A stretch of DNA of 53,217 nt from Trichinella spiralis. Its lineage: Eukaryota > Nematoda > Enoplea > Trichinellida > Trichinellidae. Within the stretch, counting starts at the first letter, position 1; every line of letters begins with the position of its first letter. Below the pieces are notes generated by a model, which worked only from the letters and a program-made list of their open reading frames with translations, searched no databases and had not been told where the DNA came from. The position numbers and the translations under genes are program-made. Location of the stretch: NCBI GenBank assembly GCA_000181795.3, contig CM012955.1:7183343-7236559 (forward strand). The letters are read 5' to 3'. Positions 14,201 to 25,992 of this stretch are shown in pieces.

Positions 14201-17200
14201 GTCTTTCAAATCGTGAACAGATTTTTCGTCTTTGCAAGAAAGCTGATTCGACAAACAAACAAACAAATAAACAAAATCCAAAAGCAAGTATGGAAAAAGC
14301 GAAAATTGTTCTTGCCAGTAGCTACTGCTACAACAGCACACAGACTCACTTCAGCATCTTTGAGCAACTGTTCCACAGCACGGGCGACTTGCTTGGCCGC
14401 CTCGGTCAGCTGCTCTTGACAAGCCGGGCTTTCGATGGTCGGTGCAACGACACGCGCGCACGCCACCAACTGCGACGTGGCAAAAGCGCACTGCGTCGCC
14501 GAGTGGATAACTTTATCCTGAAGCGGTTGCTGGTCGCATTTGCTGCTCACCGCTTTCGCTTTCAAAACCAAATGTGCAGTGCCAGTAGCGACATTCTTCG
14601 CCAACTGCACCAAAATATCCTAATATATTGAAAATACAAAAAAAATAAATAAATAAACACTCCCGTTTCATTTAACAAGTGCGCTGTTCTTTTATATCAT
14701 ACTTGAAAATCTCTCGCCGTATCGTCAGGTTGTTCAATTGTCTGAATCATCGCGTGGCTGAAATCGCCCACACGACCAGCAGCTGCTAGAACAGTTTGCC
14801 GTGGCTAAAAAATTAACAAAAATAAAACAACAAATCTACTATTCATTGCGAATAAACTGAATCACCTGAGGCTTGCCAGGACTGACGGAACCCAACATGT
14901 CGGTAATTGCTCTGCACAATTTGCGCGTTGCGTCCAACAATTTGCTGCTGCGATCTTCTTCTTCCATCAAGCCGGCTATAGTTTTCACACCTTTGGCCAT
15001 GTTCGGTATGTTGCTGCTGATCGTCGAAATAGCGGCACCGACAGCCGTATGATCCACCTTCTCCGGAACGGCTGAAAAGTTGATCGATCATTCGAAATGT
15101 ACACAGTTGGAAAAATAAAAAAAGAAAAACAAGCCAGCAGTATAATTTATTACCTCCGGTAAGTTTGATCACTTGCGCAGTTGCAGCACCCATTGCAGCC
15201 AGATGGTCGGTGACTGATTGTTTCTGCACGTCCATCTCGTCAACTTTCCATTTTTTCGACGCCTAACCAATTATATATATATATAATTTCAGCAGAGGTT
15301 AATTATAATCAAGCAACGAACACTTCAGCACATACCAAATCATCACCCAACTGTGGAAATTCGACTTTCTTTCTCAAATCTTCTTCAACTCGCTCAACAT
15401 TCCTAATCGACGCTTCAATTGTACCAATCAGTGCCCGTTGCGACCTGGTCATCATATCCATCACTTTTGGCTTCTGACCCTAGACAGACAAGTAAGTGAA
15501 CAAATAAATAAATAAATAAATAAATATATATATATTTTTTTCACACACAATGACAAAACTTACCATTGCCATAGTAGCACTAGTAACTTGACCGCTGACA
15601 GCCCCAAATTGGGCACGTTGCAAAGAGCCAGTATTGTATGGAATTTCACCTACAATCAAGTAGGAAAAAAAATGCAAAAATACAACATCCATAGAGAAAA
15701 ATGATAGACAATAAAATTTATGGACATGGCATGGCAATAATATTGTGCTGTTTCAATTTTCTCAATTTCATCCATTAGAGTTGTTGTGTTTGTTGCATAT
15801 TCATTTGTAGAAGTGAAAAAGAAAATAAATAAAACAATACTTGATAATTAATGTCTGAAATAAAATGAATACCGTTCATTCCTGGTCGAATGATAGCTGG
15901 CATAGCGACGTTCCCTTCCAAGCCGTAATTTTCCTTTATCAAACCATGCGACATTAGTGTAGCCTTCGCCGGCGTGACCACATCTTCAAGCATTGTCGAA
16001 CCTTCGTCGCCTTCGATTCCAAAATGATCTTTCGCTCTTTTCTAAAATGGAAAAATGATCATCATCTTCATTCAAAATTTCCCCATCACTGTACTACACA
16101 CGCAGACGAACCTTTCTCAAAATGATATCAATATAACCGCCGATTAGTTGACCAATTTTCTCGCCTTCGGTCGTCTGAACAGAATAATACGCATCCTGAT
16201 AATCGCCAAAATCCTGAACAAAAAAGAGGAAAAAAGTTGAAGAGAATAAATTAATTAAAAAGTGAAAATAGTTACCAATGTAAATGTATTCGGCGACGCT
16301 GCCCATCTTCGCACTTGTTCCAGTGGATAGACTTTCAATACTTCTTTGGTTCTCTCGTCGACGCGCATCACGCAGTCTTTGTTCACGCCGAGCAATCTCG
16401 GCACCAGACGATTTTTACCTTTCATTTTTTCCTGGAAAACCGAGTGCATATTTTACAATATCAATCAAACAGTGCTTGTATTGATTGTAGCATCATACTT
16501 TGACCAAGAAAAATGTTACACCGTAAGTTTTCAAATCACGACATCGTTTCACGTATTCCACTTTGGCCTCCACTTCGGGCATTCCTCTCAAACCTCGGTA
16601 TTCCTTGGAAGAAAAAAACAATTACCAATTAATTATTTGAAATAAATAAAGACAAAAGAAAATACCTGATAAATACGTCTTTCAATATCTCGGGAACGGG
16701 CATAATCTTTGGGCAAAAATTCATGCAAGCTGTTGTATCAAAAGAGAGAGAGAGAGAAGGAATAAATTAGTTTGAGAAAAGAAATACAAACCGCGACCGA
16801 AATTATTATTATTATTATCTCTTACTCTAAAAATCCTTGCCGATGTTTCGCTTCAACATAATCACCAAATTGAATTTGACATTGGAAACTGGCAAATTGC
16901 ACTGCTTCATCTTTCGTAACAGGATGCGTGCCGTCCAAAATTCCATCACGACACTAGAATAATCAAAAGTCCATCGCTGCATATGCAAATAAACGTTGAC
17001 AATTCAAACCTGAACGTAAAGCAAGTTCAATTGAACAGGATCACGGCTGTCGATATTCTGATCGGAAAAGAAAAATTTTCGTCTCAACAAAACCGTCTCA
17101 TTCTCGTCCACACCCTGTTCTCGCAACGTTTTCGAATGATCGATCCAATTCACTGTTCGTCATCATCGAATAACAACATTTAATTAATTAATTAATTAAT

Positions 17201-17986
17201 GCAGCAGTTGGAATATGTTTTCTTTTCTGAACTTACACTCTTCGTCCGTGTGCAACAATTTGCGGAGCTGTTCCATCTTTTTCTCTTTCGACCGACCCAA
17301 AGTCAACGTGCCCAACTTGTTCACGTCGTCCTTTTTCAAAGTGTTCACTTTTTCCGTCTCGTGGGGCAAATCCCGAACCAAAGAATATTCGTCGTGGTTT
17401 GTAATTCCTGTGAGGGGGGGAGAGAAAAAAAAATCACAATTGAACAACCGAAACCAAATGCCACCTCAAACGACCGACCAATTCTAGCGCAGATGACAAT
17501 CATCAGCTGGCCAACCGGCAGGCTATCGTCAACCATCAGTGTTTTCACCGCTCCGTCCAACATGCGCACTTTCAATGTACGAATTTTCTTTTTATATTCC
17601 AAAAGATCCTCAAAACATATAATATCATCGATCATTTTTGCCAGTCGAAAAATTTAACAACAATAATAATTTTCACATATTCCAATTCCTACCCCAGATC
17701 GTATGAGATAATATTCCAGTGTTTTGCCATTTTCCATCCAAACCCCTTTCTTCGGATCGTCATCGGCCAAAAATAGACCATAATCTTTGGCTGAAAGATC
17801 GCGGGTTGAATTGAAGCGGACGAAAAAGAAAAACTACAATCCGTTACGAGGTCCAATTGGAGCTTCGGCCAGGATTTTTTCGCGGATAATTTTGCACGCA
17901 TCGTAAACGATGGTGGTTGGGTCGAATTGGATCGTTTTCAGAACTCCCTTTTCAGCTACACGCACCTTCAACGACAAGATGGCCAT
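2942..17986 (-). CDS. Talin, 46 coding exons, 2,560 aa
   Basis: Talin activates integrins through its FERM head and links them to vinculin and actin through its helical rod. It acts on the cytoplasmic face of the membrane at adhesions. Exons, 5' to 3': 17848-17986, 17693-17790, 17479-17608, 17237-17407, 17010-17152, 16826-16953, 16666-16729, 16499-16603, 16276-16431, 16112-16213, 15873-16041, 15564-15649, 15336-15479, 15154-15262, 14866-15071, 14703-14804, 12669-12938, 12330-12569, 11901-12263, 11576-11812, 11392-11520, 11158-11241, 10841-11065, 10629-10748, 10224-10561, 10030-10123, 9779-9868, 9556-9678, 9179-9484, 8808-9130, 8601-8733, 8426-8527, 8110-8280, 7722-7868, 7415-7633, 7025-7324, 6716-6916, 6031-6156, 5852-5968, 5613-5798, 5410-5514, 4073-4303, 3889-4014, 3512-3676, 3162-3365, 2942-3097. 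All are GT-AG, phases agree, and lengths sum to 7,683 nt. Residues 1-410 form the FERM head. RRWAASPNTFTLDFGDY near 367-383 carries Trp369, equivalent to the vertebrate integrin-contacting Trp359. The rod and a C-terminal I/LWEQ actin-binding module with a charged dimerisation helix follow. Length fits animal talins (about 2,540-2,550 aa). The start matches the conserved N-terminus. Exons 17-20 exist twice in the assembly (see repeats). Confidence 0.96.
4396..5367 (+). mobile_element. pogo/Tigger-like transposon in a talin intron
   Basis: Inverted ends match: CAGTGGAACTCGGTTGTAACG at 4396 and, read inward from 5367, CAGTGGAACTCGGTCGTAATG. TA precedes the left end (4394-4395); the right end is followed by TGTA, so the target duplication is imperfect. 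The plus strand from about 4711 encodes GLDRFKSRHN, then CGEASSS and VDDWFNKF. This is the pattern of the CENP-B-type helix-turn-helix of pogo transposases. No DDE catalytic domain remains in 972 bp and the frame is broken, so it is a degenerate, non-autonomous copy. A CA/TA microsatellite lies inside at about 5232-5275. It sits wholly within the intron between talin exons 4073-4303 and 5410-5514 and should not affect the protein. Confidence 0.8.
5232..5275. repeat. (CA)n(TA)n microsatellite
   Basis: About seven CA units run into about nine TA units, inside the pogo-like element in the talin intron. A polymorphic dinucleotide tract is expected. Confidence 0.9.
6998..7021. repeat. (ACT)n trinucleotide repeat in a talin intron
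   Basis: A run of eight ACT units ends three bases from the splice donor of talin exon 7025-7324 (minus strand). Length variation here would sit right beside the donor GTATG. Confidence 0.85.
11575..13235. repeat. near-identical block, copy 1 (assembly overlap)
   Basis: This 1.66-kb block contains talin exons 17-20, a damaged copy of exon 16 and the first part of exon 15, and runs up to the N gap. It aligns almost base for base with 13246-14916, introns included. Mismatches concentrate at its right end next to the gap. The exon-16 copy has one extra A (about 13107-13113), and its acceptor TTTTAG|CC has become TTTTCCC, so it could not splice. Terminal error clustering is what low-quality contig ends look like. 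I used this copy for exons 17-20 because its exon 20 is intact. Confidence 0.92.
13236..13245. other. assembly gap (10 N)
   Basis: Ten Ns join the two near-identical blocks. The preceding sequence stops inside talin exon 15. The following sequence begins at the splice donor of exon 20, as expected when two overlapping contigs are scaffolded end to end. The true gap is probably negative, about minus 1.66 kb. Confidence 0.98.
13246..14916. repeat. near-identical block, copy 2 (assembly overlap)
   Basis: This is a second copy of talin exons 20 to 15 (13247-13485, 13574-13936, 14003-14242, 14350-14619, then intact exon 16 at 14703-14804 and exon 15). Its left end, next to the gap, has small indels in exon 20 that shift the frame (about 13262-13330). 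The rest is clean apart from an 8-base intron difference near 14310. It continues seamlessly into the 5' part of the gene, whereas copy 1 continues into the 3' part. Together they form one gene. Confidence 0.92.
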
Positions 17987-19827
17987 CGTCGTGTTCAGCT
18001 GCTGCTGCTAATTGACTGAGAAGCTTTCTGTTTCTTCTGTTCCTACGTTCCCACTCGGGCTAATTGTGAACGCTGTGCTAATGCGAATTCTGAAACAACA
18101 TTTCCAACAGAAAAATATATGCAGAACAACAAACAATTCAACGCGCAAAACCAAGGCACGGCTTTACTCGGCCACGAATCTTCAATTTATTGCATTTATT
18201 GCACAAATCAAAAAAAAAACATAACGCTGAACGACATTAATTTCATAACAAGCTTCACACTCGCACATCACCGGCGGCGGCTGTTGCTTTCCAATTTCCC
18301 ACTCCCTCCTCCTCCGTGTCCGCCGTCCAATCGACAATTTCCCATCTCATTCCATTTCGAAATCAAATTTCCCTCCACGTAAAAAATTCACATTCCCATT
18401 CAAAAAAGAATATCTCCACTTTTACTATCCTATTACATTACATTACATTATTCTTCAATACATATCCTGATTTGTGAATGAAAAACAACCAAAATACACC
18501 AAAAAATGTGCGATAATAACCAATATATATATATATATATACGTGCAGAAGAGAATAACTTCCAAAAGAAATAAACAAACATTGAATAACAAATATTAAA
18601 ATTCGCTACAGACTGACTCTGATTCAACTGGTCAAAACATGGCAACAACAATGATAATTTTTCTTCAAAAGATAATGAAGAAAAAGAAAAAAAAATACTG
18701 CCCTTCTTTGTTCACGAAGAGGAAACATAAAAAATTCCAAAAATGCAAAATGCACAGTTGCAATTTTGATTTCACTATTTAAAACAAATCAATTGATCGG
18801 AAGCAGTTTTCAAATCAATCCATTTTTAACTTACATCATCACATCACCTATGAAAGCAACATTTTTTCCCATTTTTGAACAATCAATTTCAATCTTTGAA
18901 CAAATAAAATATCACTAAATTTGATACGTCTTTTTATTCGACTTGTTTAAAATTAATTAATCAATTAATGTAAATTTATTATTCAAAGATTACAAAAAGT
19001 ATACTTTTTCCTTGAACTATACCATATAATAATCAGCAACTTGTTGACGGTGAGTGAATTGAAAAGAAGAATAAAAAAAAAAGAAACCAGCGGAGTAAGC
19101 AGCATACAAGCATCTAAAGAAGAAAAAGAAGCGAGAAAGAGAGAGCAGGAAAATACACGTGAAACAATTCTTCACACATATGCCACAGAAATTGACTAGT
19201 AATCAAGCAATTATTCTTATTATTACTGTTTTGCAACAATCAATGCAATCAAGCACAATTGAAATCAAGCAAGCATACGCAAAACAACTGCCACATAAAG
19301 GATGAACAATTTCCGTTGGTCAAAATTTGAACCGGATGAAAACAACGATAAACGCCCCCAAAATAGACACACTACATCTGGCAACCTTGCACTTTTTTTT
19401 CAATGTAACGATAATGATTTCCAACCAACAATAATATATACATGCGTACAAAAATTATATACAAGAAGAAGAAGAAGAAGAAGAAGGAGAATTGAAATTG
19501 ATATAAGAATAATAAATAATTTTTTGACGACAAACATGTAAATGTGAAAAATTTTCTTGCTACTTTTCTGAAATAATATTCGCTGAGCTGTACCGATAAA
19601 ATAAGTAACGCCTGTTGAATGGAGATGAGTTTCAAAATGTCTGAAATTTTAGTCTGATTGGTCAAAAAAAATTTTTAAAACCTCCAAATGAACAACCAAC
19701 GTCGTCGTCAAGCAGAGCAAATAAAATGCCACGAACTGGATCTTATATATATATATATTCTTTCTTCTTCGCTGGCGAACATTCTCTGCTGAATTATACT
19801 TACTGCTTACCAACAACAATGCGCTTG

Positions 19828-19835
19828 CTTTTATA
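19828..19835 (-). promoter_or_regulatory. candidate TATA box upstream of talin
   Basis: TATAAAAG on the minus strand is followed within about 35 bases by a GTTG|GTAAGCAG donor-like site. It lies 1.8 kb upstream of the talin start codon. The link to talin is inference from orientation only. Confidence 0.2.
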
Positions 19836-20078
19836 CGAGGCAGAATTGAAAACGCTCACGACAAGCAACAAACTGAACGTCGAAATTGCGCAGCTGTTGA
19901 AAAATAAGCAAAATAGTTGCTTCTACTGCTGCTCAAAGCCGGAGTCGTCTGTTGCATTCTGAAAGCACGGCACGATGAATCATCATCATCATCCAACACG
20001 CAGCAAATCAATTCTCGCTTGCCCACGCCACGCGCTCAACGGCTGCTTTCTTCACAACATCCAACCGTCAAAAACGCA

Positions 20079-20128
20079 TCTCTCTCTCTCTCTCTCTCTC
20101 GACATTCTACTACTACTACTACTACTAC
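20079..20128. repeat. (TC)n and (TAC)n microsatellites
   Basis: About eleven TC units are followed, after a short spacer, by about seven TAC units. These create long artificial frames on both strands. Confidence 0.9.
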
Positions 20129-21611
20129 ATTCCCATTATCATAAAGCCAAAATGCTGTGGCTTTCCACTTCGCTAGCGCTCATTCTATCCTGTTCGGAAA
20201 ATTGCCTTTTCAAAAATTCCAAAAACAACCTTTTTTCCCCAGCTATAGTAATTAATTAATAGTTAATTCGACTTCATGACTTTTTTCACCAATCATTCAT
20301 TTCACTAGTTTCCCTACAATTTCACTTTCTTACACAATACAACAGAATAAGATCAGTGTAAATGAAAAATTGTATTTAATTAAAATAACTTTCAAACCAC
20401 ATTCATTCTGTTCCGTTGACAAATTTTTTTTATTTCATTCTGCTAGTCGTTCATTTGAAATAGAAAACAAAATATTAATTTATACATTTTTTTCACTAAA
20501 CAACATCACCTCCTCCTTGGCACAACTGATCGCAGAGCTGGAAATGCGGTTCAGTTCCAAGTACACACACGCACGCGCACATACACAGTGTTCATTTGCG
20601 CCTAGCATTCCACGCACGCAACATAATGAGAAAAAAAATTACCACATCACACTAAATAGAAGATAAATCTTCTGATAAATCAACTGTTTGTAGAACAAAT
20701 TCAAAAAAGAAAAAAAAAAACTTACCTCAACAAGATATATTTATGAACATTTTTTCAACAAAGATAACTGAACACAATTTCTGATATGCATGGTGATAAT
20801 GGGAAATTGTCAGCGTTTTCATTTCAATTATTTCCAAATTCCAAACCAACTATTGAAATGTTTGACCTATTTGAGATGATTGCTGATCAGTTTGTCAAAA
20901 TCATTTCCAGAACACACCCGCGCAATTGCAACCAAAAATAAGAAAATACAGAATATTCAGAAGAAAAATATTTAATAAATAATTAAAAGAAAAGAAACAA
21001 TTTCTACATTTCTTGCTCAACTTCATCAACCAATTAAAAAACACAACATTGACAATTTTAATTGAAATTCCAATTTGTAATTTGAATGAAAATTTCACTT
21101 AACAGAATCATTTCCAATTAAACCACCCCAAACGAACATTTCCTTCCGAATTTTGCAATACGTACAATCCCGCTCAACTAGTTCAAGTAAATTCATTCCA
21201 CACAATCCTTGATGGTAAACTGTTCTTCTTCTGCGTTTGTTTTTGAAAATGCTTTGCAAATGATCAAAAATACTACAATTGTAAAAAAAATAAATGAAAC
21301 AATATAATTTGAAAGAAGTAAACAATTTTTATCGTCACTCGGTAAACAACAAACGAACCGACAGTAAACATCAGTTACTGTTGTTGATTCAAAAACTATG
21401 TAAAAAAGAAAAATAAACTTACAGTATCAATTTGTTTTTTAAACTTTTTTTGGCCCGAGTCAAAACAGAGTAAAAAGTTCTAATAATTCTTCTAAAAATA
21501 AAATCAATCAATGAGATATACTGTAAAAATGAACTGAGCGAAGTGAGTTGAAAAAAAACGCATTACAGTCGCAAAGATGAGCAAGTACAAGTAGTACAAG
21601 TTGTTTTAAAC

Positions 21612-21740
21612 CATTGCATCCGAAAATTTCATCGGCCAATGATTGCGCACGAGATGCGGCTGTTGGTGATGTGAATTTTGAATCATCGCAACTTGTCGAC
21701 ATTGCGGCTTGGTTGCTTTTGTCAATTTCTGCAAACGGTG
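21612..21740 (-). other. possible coding exon, unrecognised
   Basis: After a good acceptor (TTCTTTCAG) the minus strand reads APFAEIDKSNQAAMSTS and onward in codons richer in G and C than the surroundings. It reaches a GTTTAA donor-like site at 21611; the frame stays open for about 100 bases more. An internal Met (MSTSCDD) could be a start. No domain is recognised and no convincing next exon was found. A second open stretch on the same strand at 21095-21325 (motif CTYCKIRKEMF) might belong with it. It could be an upstream gene or chance. Confidence 0.3.
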
Positions 21741-22794
21741 CTGAAAGAATGTGAACGCGCGTGATCTCATTCGTTCATTCATCAAGTAAACAAGTTCCGT
21801 GAGCGCAAAGAAAAAGTAGCCGGCATTCCGGTGAAGAAACAATGCTTGATCAATGTTTCATTTTTTATCGAAAAGCAACCAAACGCCGCCTAATCACACA
21901 CAATTCAACAATGCCTATAAAACTGAAGCCATAGCGCAAATATTTATTCGTCGAATTGAAAAATTAATTCACTTGTCCATTGACTTGCTTTCTGGGCTTT
22001 TCTAGACGTGCAAATGCAAGTTACGGAAATGCTAAAATTACGAGACGATGTAGAAACTGATCGTACTGTAATGAAAGACGAAAAAAACAGAAGATGAATC
22101 AATTATTTCTTCAATTGAGCAGGGAAAAAATATTTTTCCAACAACTTAATATCGGTGAGAGATGAAGAAACACTTGTCATGCGACTTGTCAACTACATCA
22201 AGTTGCTTCAGGCTGAGTGAGCGAGCACAGCTACGATTTTAACCTTGACAATATGCAATCAACAAACAAACTATTTATTCATCGCAGAACAACAATATAC
22301 CACCACTTTTGCGTGTTTCAAAATACTGCAGCAAATCAACTGTGACAATTAATTAACCTTTCTCTATTTCTTTCAAGTACAAAATCGTTCTTCAACAATT
22401 CAAACCTCCACTCATATTTTCTGTGTTCTAATCAAATAAAAATTATCAAATCTATTTAAAAATAAAATTTTCACAATCACCACATTCGATCAGCAACAAT
22501 TTTTCCATGTCCAACTTCTTCTTTGGACACAAATAAACAAATAATTTACTCTTCTACTCATATCAGTCCCAAGAAAACAACAACTCCCGTTCAATTCAAA
22601 ATTTTCTTTTATACCACAAATTTCGCAATTGTTCAACAACAAAAAAACTCGTAAAAAATTAAGAAAGAAAATATTTTTCCAAAAACAGTTTTAAAAATAT
22701 TTAGAAATAAATCATTTTCATTAAAAACAAAGAAAAATAAAAGCATGGCATTTCGTACTGTAAAATGGCTTGTACAAAATTCAATTCAATGCGA

Positions 22795-22818
22795 ATATAT
22801 ATATATATATATATATAT
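22795..22818. repeat. (AT)n microsatellite
   Basis: Twelve AT units with no interruptions, in an AT-rich gene-poor stretch. Confidence 0.9.
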
Positions 22819-23249
22819 GCAGAAATAAAACCGTATATAAGTAAAACAAAAATTAAATTTGCAAAGATGATATTCTTCTCCTATTTTCTTTTGCAAAATT
22901 TCCAATTCAACACTATGACAACTAATGAGAAGTGAAATTTGAATAGCAGAAATTTTTCCAATAAACAACAACAACAACAACAAAATCCTCTCCATTAATA
23001 ATTTGTAAAAATTGGCAACGGCAACAAGCAATTTCAATAATTATTAATTCATCTTTGTCATACCTGATTGAAGTGAACAGAATAAGTTGAAAAATGCCAA
23101 CGTGACAAAATATTTTTGCCAAATCAACACAGCGAATATGAAAGTAACGACTGAGAAAAAAAAACAACTAAAACTCGGACAAAAAAGAATGATAAAATAA
23201 AAGCTGACGAATAAAGAATAATGCCAAATGCCACGTTGACCAGAGAAAA

Positions 23250-23250
23250 C

Positions 23251-23288
<38 letters not shown>
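23250..23288. repeat. (GA)n microsatellite
   Basis: About nineteen GA units with one interruption (GATAGA). It translates as a Ser-Leu run on the minus strand and inflates a 200-codon frame that I do not accept as a gene. Confidence 0.9.
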
Positions 23289-24478
23289 AATTGGAGGGAC
23301 AACTAATTGAAGGCGATCTTTCACGAGAGCTAATAAAAGCAGTTGAGAGGTCGAACTTTTCAATGGCCGCGCTGTGAAGCAGGCACGCCGTTGTTTCAAG
23401 AAGCCATCCTACATCCGGCTTCTCAGTTCGGCGGCGATGATGCCCCAATTGGACGCCCAAAACAATGGAACCGGACGTGCACAGCAGCTGCGCAACTGCA
23501 GCAAAAGCAGAAGCTAAAACAGCTGCGCTTATTAATTTTCCCTCCTCTCCTCTGCGCCGCACATCTAATACTGGAAAAGACCACAAGCAATTTGCCGAAC
23601 TAGCCTGCCAGCGAGCACTTTCAACACTGCAATACGAAATCCACAAGTAAACACATTTTTACACTTTGATAATGACAGCACTTTATAATTCAACCAAAAC
23701 AAAAACAAAGCCTTGGCTGATGCGCAAAAACTTACAAAAAACTATGCAAAATTCATTTGTTACACCTTTCGCTCCACTTTGAATGAAAAAATCACAAACA
23801 CCACACAAACACCAATTCTTCAACAGAACAACAAAAATTATCTTACAAAAATATTGCAGTTATGAGCCGACTCTTGCAGTAACATTTCTGGTAAAGACAA
23901 TACAGAATTAATAGTTACAATTTTTTAAACTGAAAATAAATCAATTACAGTACACTGAAAAATTACAAAACACTACAAAAAAGTAACAAATCAATTTGAT
24001 ACCGTAAAAGTATATGCAGGTATCATTTCTAACAAAAGTTTATGAGCAAAAGCACTTCCCCACGAAAATGTTTCGAAAATTCAACAGAGCAGAAAAAATT
24101 AATTTATTGAAAAAACGTTAAAGAAAAATATTTAATTCGCAACTTAATATTTGTTTATCTGCTCTTTTCCGTTGGCATTGCTCTTGAATTTCCATAGCAG
24201 CGGTATTGCACAGTTTGAGCATAATAAATTTTTCCAGTCAATAATAAAACAAATTCAAGTGGTTATTATATATTTAATGTTAATGAATATTCTTTTAAAC
24301 ATATATTTTCAAATATTCTTCATTTTAAACGAAAAATTAAAAAAAAGAGTGCCAAAGATTTTTACAAAATGATAAAGAAGTTCATTTTGGGATGTTAAAA
24401 ACAATAAAAATAAAGCAGCGCTTTTAACAATCTATAAATGATGAAATGAAGTTCTTTTTAAATAAATGACAATTAATA

Positions 24479-24895
24479 TCACTGTGAAGAATCATCATGA
24501 CAATGGTAAATGTTGGCCATTTTAGATAGCCAGGCTTTGGCTTCTTGTATATTGCGCTGTGTAACAATAACCATTTCGTCGCCATGAATTGTCTTACGGT
24601 AGGATTTTATGAAATTTTCAGCCACATGTATGCGTTCATCTTCAGATTTTATTCATTCATTCGTTCATCAACTTCAGATATCATTCATAACAAATTTTTT
24701 GATTCCTCGTCATCTCCGTCTGATCCACTTCTTTTTTTGGAATTTAACGCCTCTTTATACATCTGGCATACGCTGTGGAGGCGCTTGCATTCAAACATAC
24801 CGTCATAAATTTTCACTAAAAGGCAGCTCAATTGAAAAGAACGCGACATCATGCTGCTTGGCCGTAGCATCACGAAATAATGTTCTGCAATATTT
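24479..24895 (-). pseudogene. possible disrupted gene fragment, unrecognised
   Basis: After an acceptor (TTCAG at 24896-24897) the minus strand gives three protein-like stretches in different frames. First comes FRDATAKQHDVAFFSIELPF. Then ECKRLHSVCQMYKEALN runs into a Ser/Asp/Glu-rich tail. Last is HVAENFIKSYRKTIHGDEM to AKAWLSKMANIYHCHDDSSQ and a stop at 24479. Frames change without convincing splice sites between them, suggesting a decayed copy or indel errors, although unusual short introns cannot be ruled out. Family not recognised. It lies 150 bases from a piggyBac relic. Confidence 0.35.
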
Positions 24896-25048
24896 CTGAA
24901 GTAGAATTAAAATACAATGTAATTACCAAAATTAAAAGTAGAAATTTCAATTTTATCAGTTTAGAGTTGTTTAAAATTTTAAAACAAATTAAATTAAAAT
25001 ACAACTGGAAAATATGTACGCAATCAGTTTTTAATATTTAGCTTTTAA

Positions 25049-25992
25049 CCCTTCGCAGGTCAAGTGAAATTTGAACTTCAAACGGTCAAGTGGGGTACAA
25101 AATGTACCACATACGTTTTTTGTAATTGAGTCCCTTTTTTGAAAAACAAATCATTTTCATTAATTTTCTGAATATAAATGATTATAATTGTCAGCAAATG
25201 AAATTAGTTCAGGCATAATTTCTACAAACTTTGCATCTGTGTTGTCTGCATATCCACTTTTGGCAGATGGAGCATTGGAAATATGTTTGCTGGTCATTTT
25301 TTCTCGGGTAGATGCTACATCTATCATGCTTTCTTCTCATTGAAGATGAGGACTGTTCTTTTTCTCTGAGCTGTTCACGGGTGATTCCAAGTGTTCGTGC
25401 AGTCCTCAGAACATTGCATGGTAGATTTGTGTTGGTGTTGATTCTGTGCTGGACATGCTGTCGCACCAATGCAGACGCCAATTGCTGCAAAAACATCCAC
25501 CTGGTGTCTTTTCTCATTTCCATCTAGTTAGGATGCATAAAAGTCCATATAACGTAAGCATTCAACGCTGCAGTGTCCAGGATGTTTATGAACAGCCGGA
25601 GTGGCCATCGGCGAGTTATTTTGCTGCATGTATACTCCCGAATCATCTGGTCGACAATGTCTATTCCGTATTTGGTTATATTGTAATGATCTATGATTTC
25701 AGGTGTTTTTTTGGGTGGCTGTGACTTAATCTCCAGTGTGACTTAATTTCTAAATATTGGTGAAAAGTCCAGATCACGGAAGATTAGATGGGGAACAAAA
25801 TGGGCCCCAACAACAAAACCGCTATTATTCCTGACCTACTAATTATACGTGCTTGAAAAAAAATTCATATCGTGTAGAATTGTATAAAATTTAGTTATTG
25901 AAAAATCTGATCTAAAACAAACCAGTGCGGCAGAGATATTTGCCAAAAACAGAGGTGGGGTACAAAATGTACCTCACTTGACCTGCAAAGAA
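25049..25992 (-). mobile_element. piggyBac-type transposon relic A
   Basis: The element is flanked by TTAA on both sides (25045-25048 and 25993-25996), the piggyBac target. Ends read CCCTTCGCAGGTCAAGTG at the left and TTCTTTGCAGGTCAAGTG inward from the right. Both are followed by a GGGGTACAAAATGTACC-type palindrome. The minus strand carries a transposase remnant: VDQMIREYTC and TRRWPLRLFINILDTAALNA near 25540-25640, then a C-terminal Cys-rich module near 25209-25330 (CSICQKWICRQH, CKVC). The N-terminal half and the catalytic aspartates are missing and frames are interrupted, so it is an internally deleted, non-autonomous copy of 944 bp. Confidence 0.88.

Larger units (their letters stand above)
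17987..21611 (-). other. talin upstream region and candidate 5' UTR
   Basis: No recognisable coding exon is seen here. An acceptor (CTTCTCAG) about 31 bases before the talin ATG, followed by a GC-richer leader, suggests a spliced 5' UTR or trans-splicing. TATAAAAG occurs on the minus strand at 19828-19835 with a GTAAGC donor a little downstream, a plausible but unproven distal promoter and leader exon. Simple repeats (GAA near 19465-19490, TC and TAC near 20079-20128) make up much of the open reading frame noise. Confidence 0.3.
21741..24478. other. gene-poor AT-rich region with repeats
   Basis: The region contains a TA run (22795-22818), an AAC run (about 22966-22982) and a long GA run (23250-23288). 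A GC-richer stretch at about 23340-23640 is open on both strands and might be a promoter or unassigned exon, but no splice-consistent protein emerges. Nothing else is supported. Confidence 0.4.

Noticed and set aside
23044-23646. 200-codon open frame on the minus strand
   Set aside because: A long GA repeat translates to a Ser-Leu run that keeps the frame open. The rest has no domain or splice logic and the opposite strand is also open.
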